A DNA stretch of 64,000 nt from PZPK01 sp965230795 (GTDB lineage Bacteria > Pseudomonadota > Gammaproteobacteria > Pseudomonadales > Oleiphilaceae): NCBI GenBank assembly GCA_965230795.1, contig OZ246020.1, positions 3,038,001 to 3,102,000 on the forward strand, read 5' to 3'. A program made the position numbers and the translations under genes. This document shows, in pieces, positions 1 to 8,551 of this stretch (its first letter is position 1; each line of letters opens with the position of its first letter). The notes under the pieces are model-generated. The model saw nothing but the letters and a program-made list of their open reading frames with translations, did no database searches and was not told where the DNA came from.

Positions 1-1
1 T

Positions 2-85
2 CCTGTATTTACTGGTGCGGCCGGCAATGTCCTTGCACCCGACGGGAAGAATGCAAATCCGACGCCATCCTTTGCGGTCAAATAG
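2..85 (+). CDS. C-terminal end of an unidentified gene (cut by window edge)
   Basis: A reading frame is open from the left edge to a TAG at 83-85 and would encode 27 C-terminal residues, beginning PVFTGAAGN and ending PSFAVK. It runs towards the minus-strand repressor gene that ends at 156, so the two would be convergent. The fragment is too short to assign a family. The only evidence is an uninterrupted frame with reasonable composition, so it could be chance. Confidence 0.35.
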   Translation, partial: PVFTGAAGNVLAPDGKNANPTPSFAVK

Positions 86-155
86 GCTTTTGATGGACGG
101 CAGCAAAAAGTAAGGGGGAAAAACAAGAGAGCATGACGACGGGCTTGCCGATCGC

Positions 156-797
156 CTAGGATCGCCACTCACCAGCGCCGAGCCAGATCAGTCGCAGTTT
201 TTTTACCAGGCTCTCCACATACACGCTGGCATTCTTTGCCTGAAGGTTTGGTTGATCAAGCAGATCTATCGTGCTGGCAAACACCGTCTCAACAATCAGT
301 TGCGAGATCCATTCCAAATCCTCTGTCGTAATTGCCAGGAAGATTGGAAGTCGACGAATATCGACCGCCAGTTCACTGGAGAAATAGCGCAATTCAGCTC
401 GCACCGCATCACGTAAGACGGGCGTGGCGCCTGTGCGGCACTGGCTCATAAAATGGAAGTAGTCCCGGTTGTCGATCACAAACTTCGCATACACGCGGAT
501 AGAATCCCGCGTCAGGTTTTCGATGTAGTCTTCCCGGTTCCGGGCCTGTCGCATTAATTTCCTTAACATCAGCCCAAGCTCGTCAAGCAGACTTAGACCC
601 AACTCTTCCATGTCACGGAAATGCCGGTAAAACGAGGTCGGTACAACACCGGCCTGTTTTGCGACTTCTCGCAAACTAATGCTGGTAAAGCTGTTGCCCT
701 CTCCAACCAGCGTTAACGCCGATTGCATGAGGGATTTCCGTGTGCGCTGTTTCTTTAATTCTCTGCTGGACACTGACCCGTTTCCTGAGTTTGACAT
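156..797 (-). CDS. desT: TetR-family repressor of fatty-acid desaturation, DesT/FabR type
   Basis: Predicted one-component repressor that senses the acyl-CoA pool and controls desaturase genes. The N-terminal helix-turn-helix (about residues 15-60) carries SLREVAKQAG and PTSFYRHFRDMEELGL, followed by LMLRKLMRQAR; these closely follow E. coli FabR and Pseudomonas DesT as I recall them. The C-terminal part is the ligand/dimer domain. I chose the ATG at 797, which has GGGAAA just upstream, over a start at 845 that would add 16 residues and reach the operator region. The gene is divergent from desC-desB, the arrangement known for Pseudomonas aeruginosa desT-desCB. An operator copy at 848-865 suggests autoregulation. 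FabR is the alternative name; the neighbours favour DesT. Confidence 0.88.
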   Translation of the reverse strand: MSNSGNGSVSSRELKKQRTRKSLMQSALTLVGEGNSFTSISLREVAKQAGVVPTSFYRHFRDMEELGLSLLDELGLMLRKLMRQARNREDYIENLTRDSIRVYAKFVIDNRDYFHFMSQCRTGATPVLRDAVRAELRYFSSELAVDIRRLPIFLAITTEDLEWISQLIVETVFASTIDLLDQPNLQAKNASVYVESLVKKLRLIWLGAGEWRS

Positions 798-847
798 GGT
801 TTCCCGACATATACCGTGGCGGCATATTGGCATGTACAGGAGCACCT

Positions 848-865
848 AGTGTTCAAGTGTACACC
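848..865. promoter_or_regulatory. DesT-type operator, copy 1 (repressor-gene side)
   Basis: AGTGTTCAAGTGTACACC is an imperfect inverted repeat of RGTGTACA-NN-TGTACACY form. It lies about 50 bp upstream of the repressor start and directly downstream of a possible minus-strand -10 (TATATT, complement of 868-873), a position that would block the repressor's own transcription. The same 18-bp pattern recurs at 950-967 and 991-1008. Confidence 0.7.
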
Positions 866-949
866 AAAATATATGTATTGTTCGATAAGAAGAGCCTATC
901 CTAAACGCCTACATTAGATATTTTATAAGCTGTGCCGCCAAACAATTTT

Positions 950-967
950 AGTGCACAAGTGTTGACT
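950..967. promoter_or_regulatory. DesT-type operator, copy 2 (overlaps desC -35)
   Basis: AGTGCACAAGTGTTGACT is the middle copy of the 18-bp inverted repeat. Its right half, TGTTGACT, contains the TTGACT proposed as the -35 box of the desC promoter. From memory it strongly resembles the P. aeruginosa DesT operator. Bound repressor here would exclude RNA polymerase. Confidence 0.7.
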
Positions 968-990
968 GAAATACAAAACACCGATAGATT
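962..990 (+). promoter_or_regulatory. Candidate sigma-70 promoter for desC-desB
   Basis: TTGACT at 962-967 and TAGATT at 985-990 are separated by exactly 17 bp. The -35 lies inside operator copy 2, and the expected start point near 997 lies inside operator copy 3. The -10 matches consensus at only four of six positions, so the call leans on spacing and on the operators. Confidence 0.55.
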
Positions 991-1008
991 GGTGTACAAC
1001 TGTACACT
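991..1008. promoter_or_regulatory. DesT-type operator, copy 3 (desC start point)
   Basis: GGTGTACAACTGTACACT is the most symmetric of the three copies: GTGTACA and TGTACAC are perfect inverted arms around a 2-bp centre. It covers the predicted transcription start of desC-desB and ends 24 bp before the desC start codon. Confidence 0.75.
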
Positions 1009-1032
1009 TAAATGATCTCCAGGGAGGTCACC

Positions 1033-2241
1033 ATGACGCTAGTTGACACTATCCATAAGCAAATCACCGCCCCGCTTTCCCTCGCCAACACACTAACGAC
1101 ACACGTTAATGCGACCAGTACCGCTTTTGCTGAAGCACTTGCTCGCACATCCGGCCTGTTTGGCGAAGCGACAGAACGACTGTTGCGTCCTTTCGAAGGT
1201 CTGCTGGAAGATATTGAACCCCTGTGGACCGTGCGCCATATGAACGCAAAAGTCGTTGCCATTGAAGCAGAAACCCCGTCGGTTAAATCCTTCATACTAC
1301 AGCCTTCAATACACTGGAGAGGATTTAAAGCCGGCCAAAGCATTCGAATCGGCATTCAGCAAGAAGGCGTGTTTCATCATCGCTACTATTCTCTGTCTTG
1401 CAGCCCCGAATCATTCAAACAGTCGGGATTCATCCGCATTACCGTCAAGCGGGTGCCAGACGGACAGGTATCTCCTTTCCTGCATCAATCAGTCCGCGTT
1501 GGTGATGTGCTCGCAATCGGTCCCGCACAAGGTGAGTTTATACTCGGTGATACTGCTACTACTCCTGATGATGTCGCGCCTACCCATTTGTTTATCGCCG
1601 GAGGAAGCGGAATCACCCCGATCATGTCTATGCTGGAGTCCTTGTATCACACGCACCACTTGGCAAGGGCCACACTGCTCTACTCCGTGCGAGATGCCGG
1701 CGAGTTGATCTTTCGGTCTCGCTTGCTCAGCCTGGCAAAGCAACACCCCTCGTTTCGAATTGTGCCGTTGTTCTCGGAGAGCCGAGGCCACATCAGCCAA
1801 GCGGATCTTGCCAGCGAATACCCGGGCGCTTCGACTCAAACCATTTATCTATGTGGTCCTGGAGGATTTCGCCGAACCGTATTGGCACATCTTGACGCGC
1901 TTGGCATGAATCTTACTTTTGTTCGACAGGAATCGTTCGGCATGCGAGCGGATGACCAGGTGCCACTGACAAACAATGCCAAAGATGGACGGGTTTGCTT
2001 TGAGCGTTCGGGAAAAACCATCGACAGTGACGGTTCAGCGAGTTTGCTGATGCTGGCAGAACGCGCAGGCCTGAATCCCAGGTACGGCTGCCGTAGCGGC
2101 ATTTGTCATGAGTGCAGTTGTCAGCGCGGTAGCGGTCAGCTCATGGACATCCGTACCGGCGAGCTGATCGCCTCCTCCCAGGAGCAGATCCAGCCATGCA
2201 TAACGCTGCCCGTTGGCGATGTGAGCCTCCCTTCCTGGTGA
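1033..2241 (+). CDS. desC: Ferredoxin-NAD(P)H oxidoreductase, electron donor to the desaturase
   Basis: Predicted to pass electrons from NAD(P)H through FAD and a 2Fe-2S centre to the adjacent desaturase. The FAD-binding motif HRYYSLSCSP is near residues 115-123. The nucleotide-binding motif GGSGITPIMSML starts near residue 190. A plant-type ferredoxin domain at the C-terminus has cysteines at about 353, 358, 361 (CRSGICHEC) and 389. The ATG at 1033 sits behind a strong ribosome site, AGGGAGG at 1021-1027. An in-frame ATG at 1012 lacks one and would lie only 4 bp beyond operator copy 3. Gene order and the divergent repressor match DesC of P. aeruginosa. A stand-alone role as a general reductase is possible but less likely. 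Confidence 0.88.
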   Translation: MTLVDTIHKQITAPLSLANTLTTHVNATSTAFAEALARTSGLFGEATERLLRPFEGLLEDIEPLWTVRHMNAKVVAIEAETPSVKSFILQPSIHWRGFKAGQSIRIGIQQEGVFHHRYYSLSCSPESFKQSGFIRITVKRVPDGQVSPFLHQSVRVGDVLAIGPAQGEFILGDTATTPDDVAPTHLFIAGGSGITPIMSMLESLYHTHHLARATLLYSVRDAGELIFRSRLLSLAKQHPSFRIVPLFSESRGHISQADLASEYPGASTQTIYLCGPGGFRRTVLAHLDALGMNLTFVRQESFGMRADDQVPLTNNAKDGRVCFERSGKTIDSDGSASLLMLAERAGLNPRYGCRSGICHECSCQRGSGQLMDIRTGELIASSQEQIQPCITLPVGDVSLPSW

Positions 2242-2317
2242 GCATCATCAACAGAACGCATACACCAAGCCCCATAAACCCTGACCAAGCCCGAATGCTT
2301 GCAGGAAGGAGATAACC

Positions 2318-3481
2318 ATGGATACGCCTCGCTCGACTCATTCCCTGTCAGACGAAGAACTTGAAGAATTCGGAAACAAACTGGATGCCCTGCGGCAGGA
2401 GGTCATTGATGATCTTGGCTCGCGGGACGTAGAACACATCCGTCGTATGATACGGCTGAGCCGCTACAGTGAGATTGGCGGTCGGGGTCTGATTCATTTC
2501 AGCCTGACTCCCTTGAGCTGGATGCTGGGTGTAGGCTTGTTATCCTTTTCCAAAATTCTGGAAAACATGGAAATTGGCCATAACATCATGCATGGCCAGT
2601 ACGACTGGACCAACGACCCCGCGCTGCTGTCACGGGACTACGAATGGGACACCGTATGCGATGGTGATTCCTGGCGAAAAACACACAACTTTGAGCACCA
2701 TACCTATACCAACATCATCGGGCTTGACCGTGACTATGGTTATGGCATTGTTCGCTTGAGTGATGAGATTCCCTGGCAACCACAACATCTGATTCAGTAC
2801 ATACAGTATGGTGTGCTAAGTGGCCTGTTCCAATGGGGCGTGGCGCTGAATGAACTGGAGTTTGATCGCATTCTGTCAGGAGAGGTTCGACTGCGGGACA
2901 AGATCCCCTTTCTGAAACGTTTTGCCCGAAAAGCCTCACGCCAGTTTGCCAAGGATTACGTCCTCTTTCCCCTGCTGGCCGGTCCCATGGCACCCAAGGT
3001 AGTTCTGGGCAACGCCATGGCTAACCTCGGTCGCAACCTGTGGGCCTCAACCATTATATTCTGCGGCCACTTTACCGAAAACGCGGAGACTTTCAGGCAA
3101 GAAGATTGTCAAAACGAAAGCCGAGGTGCCTGGTATTATCGTCAACTATTAGGGTCCAGCAACTTTACCGGAGGCAAATGGCTCCACATCATGAGCGGTC
3201 ATTTAAGCTTTCAGATAGAACATCATCTGTTTCCGGACCTGCCAGCGGAGCGCTACGAGGCCCTCGCGCCGAAATTGCATTCGCTATGTGAAGAATATGG
3301 TTTACCCTATAACACCGGCACCTTTGGACAACAGTACCGGACGGTGCTCGCACGAATCGCGCGTTATGCCTTGCCTCCAAAGGAGCTATTGGCGCCGGCG
3401 ACCAAGCGTCGGTTTCGCGACACCATCACTTTAGCCTGGTTGACCGGCCAACAAGCCGATCGCGTTCGTGCCGCCGCATAA
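2318..3481 (+). CDS. desB: Membrane fatty acyl (acyl-CoA delta-9 type) desaturase
   Basis: Di-iron membrane desaturase that introduces a double bond into saturated acyl chains using oxygen and electrons from DesC. All three histidine boxes are present: HNIMHGQ (H88, H92), THNFEHH (H123, H127, H128) and QIEHHLFP (H302, H303). Hydrophobic stretches before the first box and between the boxes fit a multi-pass inner-membrane protein. At 387 residues it has the usual length. The ATG at 2318 follows AGGAAGGAG at 2303-2311. It lies 76 bp after desC and probably shares its DesT-controlled message. The acyl-CoA substrate is inferred from the DesB family, not from the sequence. Confidence 0.88.
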   Translation: MDTPRSTHSLSDEELEEFGNKLDALRQEVIDDLGSRDVEHIRRMIRLSRYSEIGGRGLIHFSLTPLSWMLGVGLLSFSKILENMEIGHNIMHGQYDWTNDPALLSRDYEWDTVCDGDSWRKTHNFEHHTYTNIIGLDRDYGYGIVRLSDEIPWQPQHLIQYIQYGVLSGLFQWGVALNELEFDRILSGEVRLRDKIPFLKRFARKASRQFAKDYVLFPLLAGPMAPKVVLGNAMANLGRNLWASTIIFCGHFTENAETFRQEDCQNESRGAWYYRQLLGSSNFTGGKWLHIMSGHLSFQIEHHLFPDLPAERYEALAPKLHSLCEEYGLPYNTGTFGQQYRTVLARIARYALPPKELLAPATKRRFRDTITLAWLTGQQADRVRAAA

Positions 3482-3523
3482 ATATCTGTGCATTTTCAAA
3501 ATAACGATACGTGGAACGTCTCT

Positions 3524-4567
3524 ATGACAGCACCTACCACTCAAGCCAAGCAGGTGGCAGACGCCCTGTTCGAGCAACATCTGCAACATGAATTGCGACA
3601 ATTCGATACCGAAGCCTTTACGCATTGGTTTAAATCGGAGCTTAGCGCGCAATACGAGACCTTTTGCTCGATCCAGCTGAAGTCACTGATTCCCGCCACA
3701 CACGTTAAAGCCACGATCAAGCGGAATGTGGTGGACAACGATATTCCCGGAGCCATTGCCGAAATTGCCGGCGAAGCCGCAACGGAACTGTTTAACTCAA
3801 AATTGCATCGCAGCACCACAATTAATGAATTGCTCAGCACCAAACAATACGAGGAGTTTGTCGACAAACTGCTTGAGTTATCGGAGCAACGCAGCCGTGC
3901 CATCGACCACCTGATCGAGCTACCGATCTATCGGGATCTGATTTCAGGCGTTTTGTATCAGGCCATCCTGCGCTACATCTACGAAGACAATGTACTGAGC
4001 AAACATGTCCACGGCGTTTCATCAATGCTGCGATTCGGTAAGCGTATGGTGGACAAAACCGCCCCAAGAATGGAAAAAGCGGTGGAAGACAATGTACGCA
4101 GTTATATTGTCAATAACCTTGCTTTCCTGTTGCGAGAGAGCAAAACCTTTCTGGAAACATCACTGACCGAAGAAGACATCAAGGCATCCGCCATGGAACT
4201 GTGGGACAGCCTGGAAACCATGCAGATTGGTGAATTTCAGGAGGGCATGGACAAGGTCGATCTATCGGAATTTGTTGTGCTGGGCTATGAGTTCTGGCTA
4301 CGCTTTCGCAAGAGCCACTACTTCAAACGCGCCTACACACTGGTGGTGGACTATCTCTATCGCAAGTATGGCAATGAACCCATTGGTGAGCTGCTTGAGG
4401 ATCTGGGCGTCAGCCCGGAACGCATGGTGAAAGAAGTCAGCGCCTTTGCTCCAGAGATTCTTGAGGCCATTAAACGCAATGGCCAACTGGAAGACCTTAT
4501 TAGACGGCGCTTGCAAAGCTTTTACTCCAGCGATGAAGCCATCAACTGTCTGCTTGAAACACTCTGA
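3524..4567 (+). CDS. Hypothetical helical protein downstream of desB
   Basis: Product of 347 residues that I do not recognise. It has no signal peptide, no transmembrane segment and no cofactor motif. Composition is rich in Glu, Leu, Arg and Lys, suggesting a mostly alpha-helical soluble protein. The ATG at 3524 (MTAPTTQAKQ) has a weak upstream purine run (GTGGAACG); a GTG at 3488 would add 12 residues. It starts 42 bp after desB in the same direction, so co-transcription with the desaturase operon is plausible and hints at a lipid-related role, but nothing in the sequence proves it. Its stop is only 5 bp from the stop of the convergent HPt gene. Confidence 0.75.
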   Translation: MTAPTTQAKQVADALFEQHLQHELRQFDTEAFTHWFKSELSAQYETFCSIQLKSLIPATHVKATIKRNVVDNDIPGAIAEIAGEAATELFNSKLHRSTTINELLSTKQYEEFVDKLLELSEQRSRAIDHLIELPIYRDLISGVLYQAILRYIYEDNVLSKHVHGVSSMLRFGKRMVDKTAPRMEKAVEDNVRSYIVNNLAFLLRESKTFLETSLTEEDIKASAMELWDSLETMQIGEFQEGMDKVDLSEFVVLGYEFWLRFRKSHYFKRAYTLVVDYLYRKYGNEPIGELLEDLGVSPERMVKEVSAFAPEILEAIKRNGQLEDLIRRRLQSFYSSDEAINCLLETL

Positions 4568-4572
4568 CACAG

Positions 4573-4911
4573 TCAGCGCAACAGTTCCGCAAAGGCTTGT
4601 TTGACTTGATCAAAATGATCTTCAAGCCGCGATAATTCAGCGTCCATATTCATTAGTTCACCATCATGGGCCTTGGCTTCCAGCTTCGCGCAGTGTTCGG
4701 CGAAACCTTCTGCTGCAAGGCTTCGCGATGCACCTTTGACGGTGTGAAGGGCGGCGACAAGCTCTTGTGCATCCTGCCTTTGCAGATGCTCTCGGGATGC
4801 TTGCAGAAAGCCCTCAGCACAAGCGATGTAATCCTTTACAAAGTCATGGAATCCGTCTTCCATGACATCAAGTAACTCTTTGATATGATCGGGATCCAGC
4901 TCGGCAGACAT
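4573..4911 (-). CDS. Stand-alone HPt (histidine phosphotransfer) domain protein
   Basis: Small all-helical phosphotransfer protein. The motif LHTVKGASRSLAAEG contains the histidine and the KGxS context of HPt domains. Proteins of this kind pass phosphate between a receiver domain and a kinase or second receiver. The start is uncertain: ATG 4911 (MSAELDPDHI), ATG 4926 and TTG 4947 are in frame and none has a strong ribosome site. I took 4911, which gives 112 residues and begins directly before the domain. It is the last gene of the chemosensory operon, just behind a STAS gene, so partners are probably CheA, CheY or CheB in this operon or an orphan hybrid kinase elsewhere. Confidence 0.82.
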   Translation of the reverse strand: MSAELDPDHIKELLDVMEDGFHDFVKDYIACAEGFLQASREHLQRQDAQELVAALHTVKGASRSLAAEGFAEHCAKLEAKAHDGELMNMDAELSRLEDHFDQVKQAFAELLR

Positions 4912-4962
4912 TATCTTGGCACCCATCAAATGGAGAGTGGAGAGCAAACGGCTAAATGCCGC

Positions 4963-5271
4963 TCAGGAACTAATTGAGAACTTGCTGTCCAGTTCGGCAG
5001 CCTGAAACAGAGACAACAGGTCGTCATTACAACGTACCAGCCGCACTTCCACATTCATGGACTGGGCATGTTCGTGGAGCTCCAGCAATATTCCCACTGC
5101 TGAACTATCGACGTAATCTACCTCGCCCAAATCGAGTATGTAGACGGACAACTCACTTTCGCTCAACTGGAACAGGGCCTGCAGTGCCTGATACTGACTG
5201 AAGTCGAAGCGCCCCCGCACAAATACATGCAGTTCACCCTTATCTTTCAGTATCTTCCATTCAACAGCCAT
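4963..5271 (-). CDS. STAS-domain protein (anti-sigma factor antagonist-like)
   Basis: A 102-residue single-domain protein. The central motif VDYVDSSAVGILLELH, with adjacent serines, is the phospho-acceptor loop of SpoIIAA/RsbV-like STAS proteins. Such proteins switch partners when a serine kinase phosphorylates them. It lies 63 bp after cheB and is followed by the HPt gene, so it belongs to the chemosensory operon. No serine kinase (RsbW type) or PP2C phosphatase is in the window, so its partner is unknown. A second STAS gene sits at the promoter-proximal end of the same operon (11182-11454). Confidence 0.85.
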   Translation of the reverse strand: MAVEWKILKDKGELHVFVRGRFDFSQYQALQALFQLSESELSVYILDLGEVDYVDSSAVGILLELHEHAQSMNVEVRLVRCNDDLLSLFQAAELDSKFSISS

Positions 5272-5334
5272 AAACAGCCTGCGTCCTCATTCCCTAATTG
5301 TTATTGATTGTTGTCGTCCGTCACGCAAGCCGGC

Positions 5335-6381
5335 TCAGGCCTGAATGCGACAGTAGTCCAGCAAGGCCGGTGCAATACGATTCAGCGGCAGGACTTTTTC
5401 TGCTGCGCCCAGTTTAAACGCTGCACCCGGCATTCCCCAAACAATACTTGTGGCTTCATCCTGCACAACGGTATGCCCACCCTGCTCCAGTATTCGCTTC
5501 ATACCCTGGGCGCCATCGTTTCCCATGCCAGTCAATACGGCAGCGACAGTGTTCTTGCCTGCCTGCTCGAGTACCGAATCAAACATCACATCTACTGAGG
5601 GTCGATGTCCATTGACTTTGTCAGAGGTATCCAGACGGGTGATCAGACGCACACCATCACGGACAATCTTCAGATGATGGTCACCCGGCGCCAGGTAGGC
5701 ACATCCCGCTTCGAGTACCTGACCGTCGCAGGCTTCAAACACGCGAATTCGGCTGACCTTATCAAGACGCGCCGCAAAGGTGGTACTAAAGGTCGCCGGA
5801 ATATGCTGGGACATGACGATGGGCGGGCAGTTTTCGGGCATTTGACTCAGCACCTCACGAATGGCTTCGGTACCGCCGGTCGAGCTGCCAATACAGATAA
5901 TGGATGCCGCCTTGTAACGTTCCGCCGCAGCAGGTTGGGCAGCCGGAGTAACAGGTTTAGCCCTGTCGAACGCATCCATATTGGCGCTTGCCGCATTCCG
6001 GACTTTTTCCTGAATAATATCGGTGTAGTTTTGCAGATCCTGCCAAGCTCCACCTTGGGGCTTGGTCACATAATCGACAGCGCCAATCTCCAATGCATCC
6101 ATCGTTGCCGGAGCCCCGCGTTCGGTGAGCGTAGAGATCATCACCACCGGCATGGGACGCAGGCGCATCAGATTACGCAGGAAGGAAATACCGTCCATCT
6201 TCGGCATTTCCACGTCAAGCGTAAGTACGTCCGGGTTCAGTTGTTTGATTTTTTCCCTGGCATCGTAGGGGTGCTCGGCAACGCCGACCACTTCAATATC
6301 CGGCGCAGACGAGAGAATCTGTGTCAGCAACTGACGAATCAGCTCTGAATCATCCACGATCAGGACTTTTATCTTCCGCAA
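5335..6381 (-). CDS. cheB: Chemotaxis protein-glutamate methylesterase / deamidase CheB
   Basis: Removes methyl groups from chemoreceptor glutamates during adaptation. The N-terminal receiver has the acidic pair near residues 10-11, phospho-acceptor D56 in LDVEMPKMDG, and K107. A linker of about 30 residues leads to the C-terminal esterase domain with IGSSTGGTEAI (catalytic Ser near 167), SQHIPATF (His) and GMGNDGAQGM (Asp). At 348 residues it is full length. It lies downstream of cheD in a run cheA-cheW-cheR-cheD-cheB, and phosphorylation by CheA is expected. Confidence 0.95.
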   Translation of the reverse strand: MRKIKVLIVDDSELIRQLLTQILSSAPDIEVVGVAEHPYDAREKIKQLNPDVLTLDVEMPKMDGISFLRNLMRLRPMPVVMISTLTERGAPATMDALEIGAVDYVTKPQGGAWQDLQNYTDIIQEKVRNAASANMDAFDRAKPVTPAAQPAAAERYKAASIICIGSSTGGTEAIREVLSQMPENCPPIVMSQHIPATFSTTFAARLDKVSRIRVFEACDGQVLEAGCAYLAPGDHHLKIVRDGVRLITRLDTSDKVNGHRPSVDVMFDSVLEQAGKNTVAAVLTGMGNDGAQGMKRILEQGGHTVVQDEATSIVWGMPGAAFKLGAAEKVLPLNRIAPALLDYCRIQA

Positions 6382-6453
6382 TCCCCATTCCTCAATGCTG
6401 TTGACGGAGCCTTTACTCCAACCTTACGCCACATAGCTACGTCCTGCTTTGCA

Positions 6454-7089
6454 CTAATCAAACAACTCAACACCGCCACTTTCATCGGGTTTGGTATTTA
6501 GATGTCTACTGTAATCCTGCTCGCGACGTAGCAGCGTATCGTTGCTGGTTTCTTTCAGCTTACGTACCTTGACCGCACCGGTATCCGGAAAGTACAGAAC
6601 TTTACGTGGATAGATTCCGCCCAGGTCCTGTGCAGCAATCTCAAAATTTTCTTCGTAAACGTAACGCTCTACGAACTCGATATTGCGAGTGCCAATTTCT
6701 GTCATGCTATTGAGCACGTTACCACCACCAAAGAGCTTGATTTCGAGATTCCGACGGGTGCCGCCAAGCTTCAGTATGGCGTTGATCAGGTACTCCATGG
6801 CCCAGTTGCCATAACGGGAAGCCAGACCGAACTCGCCACCCCAGTTCTCGCTGGAATGCTCGTGCTGAACCGGCAACATAAAATGATTCATGCCACCAAT
6901 GCCCAATTGACGATCCCGGATACAGGCTGCGACGCAGGATCCCAGGACCGTTACAATCATTTCGCCATGGCGACTCACATAAAACTCACCCGGTAGAATT
7001 TTCGCCGCGGGAAGATTCATGCGCTTGTCCCAATAGCGATTCACATGTTCAAAGCCTGGCAGGGCTTCGGGCAATGGTACTGCTTGCAT
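6454..7089 (-). CDS. cheD: Chemoreceptor glutamine deamidase CheD
   Basis: Deamidates selected glutamines of chemoreceptors and in several bacteria tunes CheA activity. The signature VTVLGSCVAACIRD holds the catalytic cysteine, and IGGMNHFMLP holds the catalytic histidine. The rest of the 211 residues aligns in order with the family, including FGGGNVL and LGGIYPRKV. It lies between cheR and cheB, the usual place for cheD in non-enteric chemosensory operons. Enteric chemotaxis systems lack CheD. Confidence 0.95.
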   Translation of the reverse strand: MQAVPLPEALPGFEHVNRYWDKRMNLPAAKILPGEFYVSRHGEMIVTVLGSCVAACIRDRQLGIGGMNHFMLPVQHEHSSENWGGEFGLASRYGNWAMEYLINAILKLGGTRRNLEIKLFGGGNVLNSMTEIGTRNIEFVERYVYEENFEIAAQDLGGIYPRKVLYFPDTGAVKVRKLKETSNDTLLRREQDYSRHLNTKPDESGGVELFD

Positions 7090-7110
7090 CGTACGGACAG
7101 GTCCTTTTTG

Positions 7111-7953
7111 CTAAGACACTTTCTGGTAAATGGTTTTGCCAATCGGGGTAAACCGTTCGGTCACCCGATGCAGGCTTTCGGAATGCCCGATAAACAGATA
7201 CCCACCGGGGGCCAGCATATTGGCAAAGCCCTCAAGCAACTGTTTTTGGGTTTCCATATTGAAATAGATCATCACATTACGACAAAAAATAAAGTCGAAG
7301 GGGCCCTTCATGGGCCAGCGTTCCAGTAAATTCAGACGTTTGAAGCGTATAATATCCTGCAGAGCAGGCTTCACCTTGACAATATCCGGGTGATTCACAT
7401 CTTCGATAAACCAGCGTTTTTTTATCTCGGGTGCAAGACTTTCAATACGCTCTATTTCGTAAATGCCCTGCCGCCCCTTATCCAACACCTTGGAATCCAG
7501 GTCCGTCGCGAGCAACTTGCAGTCCCAGTTACGCAGATCCAGACTCTCATGAAGGGTAATCGCGATACTGTAGGGTTCTTCGCCGGTTGAGCTGCCGGCC
7601 GACCAGGCTCGCAGGCGTCGATCGCGTTTTCTGTCGTTCAGCTCGGCACATACCTTGGTGCCCAGAAATTCAAAATGATGGTTCTCGCGAAAAAACGACG
7701 TGAGGTTGGTGGTAATCGCATTTATAAACTTGCTGACTTCCTCGTGGTCCTTGCGGGTTATCAACCCACAATAGCTGGCAAAATCCCTGAGCCCCAGCTC
7801 CCGCAGTCGACGCGCCAGACGCCCGTAGACCATATCCCGTTTGTGATCGCCCAACACGATACCGGTGTACTTGTACGCGGTATCGCAAATCAGACTGAAA
7901 TCCGAGTCGGTCATGTAGAACTCACGCTCAGCAACGCTGGATTCCGTACTCAT
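7111..7953 (-). CDS. cheR: Chemotaxis protein methyltransferase CheR
   Basis: Transfers methyl groups from S-adenosylmethionine to chemoreceptor glutamates. The N-terminal helical domain (about residues 15-85) is followed by the methyltransferase fold with RAWSAGSSTGEEPYS (SAM loop) and FDFIFCRNVMIYF. The start is decided by the ribosome site: AAGGA (complement of 7963-7967) abuts an ATG at 7962 but is correctly spaced, 9 nt, for the ATG at 7953 (MSTESSVAER). The product is then 280 residues. It is placed between cheW and cheD. Confidence 0.94.
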   Translation of the reverse strand: MSTESSVAEREFYMTDSDFSLICDTAYKYTGIVLGDHKRDMVYGRLARRLRELGLRDFASYCGLITRKDHEEVSKFINAITTNLTSFFRENHHFEFLGTKVCAELNDRKRDRRLRAWSAGSSTGEEPYSIAITLHESLDLRNWDCKLLATDLDSKVLDKGRQGIYEIERIESLAPEIKKRWFIEDVNHPDIVKVKPALQDIIRFKRLNLLERWPMKGPFDFIFCRNVMIYFNMETQKQLLEGFANMLAPGGYLFIGHSESLHRVTERFTPIGKTIYQKVS

Positions 7954-8011
7954 TACTGCCATTCCTTCATTGAGCTCTCATCCGCTTTCAACTGCTGCTT
8001 CGTTCGAACAC

Positions 8012-8551
8012 TCATACCGCCGCGACTGAGGCAAGTTCTTTCTGCCCATTTTCGGCGATTAGCTGCGGCGTCAGTTCCAGCAGAATCACCATTTTGTCGT
8101 CGGTACTACCGAGCCCTTTAATATACTGATCCTGGGGACCATCATCGAGGTTGGGCGATGGACGAATCTGATCGTTTTGAAAGCTCATGACATCCGAGAC
8201 GCCGTCGACGACGACACCCATGATCTTTTCCGATGAGCCACTGCTGATTTTCAGAATAATCACGACGGTTTGATCAGTATAGGGCAGATCCTCAATGCCA
8301 AAACACATTCTCAGATCTATGATTGGTGCCACGGTACCCCGAAGGTTCATCACGCCTTTTACCTGATTCGGCGAATTGGGGATGGGCGTAACACGATCCC
8401 AACCCCGAATCTCCTGAACCCGCAGGATGTCGACACCAAACTCTTCCCCCCCCATAAAGAAGGTCAGATACTGCTCTCCATCTTCCGAGGCCTGGGCATC
8501 AAGCAAGGACTCGTTAATCTGCTCAGGCGAAGGTTGCTTGGCGTCACTCAT
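8012..8551 (-). CDS. cheW: Chemotaxis adaptor protein CheW
   Basis: Couples CheA to chemoreceptors in the signalling array. The single CheW domain begins near residue 27 (QYLTFFMGGEEFGVDILRV) and contains GVMNLRGTVAPIIDLR and the C-terminal segment running to LLELTPQLIAENG. At 179 residues it is slightly longer than the enteric protein because of an acidic N-terminal tail. Its ATG overlaps the cheA stop by 4 bp, so translational coupling is likely. Confidence 0.95.
   Translation of the reverse strand: MSDAKQPSPEQINESLLDAQASEDGEQYLTFFMGGEEFGVDILRVQEIRGWDRVTPIPNSPNQVKGVMNLRGTVAPIIDLRMCFGIEDLPYTDQTVVIILKISSGSSEKIMGVVVDGVSDVMSFQNDQIRPSPNLDDGPQDQYIKGLGSTDDKMVILLELTPQLIAENGQKELASVAAV

Noticed and set aside
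5605..6348. Plus-strand frame of 247 codons antisense to cheB
   Set aside because: CheB on the opposite strand is complete with all catalytic motifs. The antisense product is basic and motif-free.
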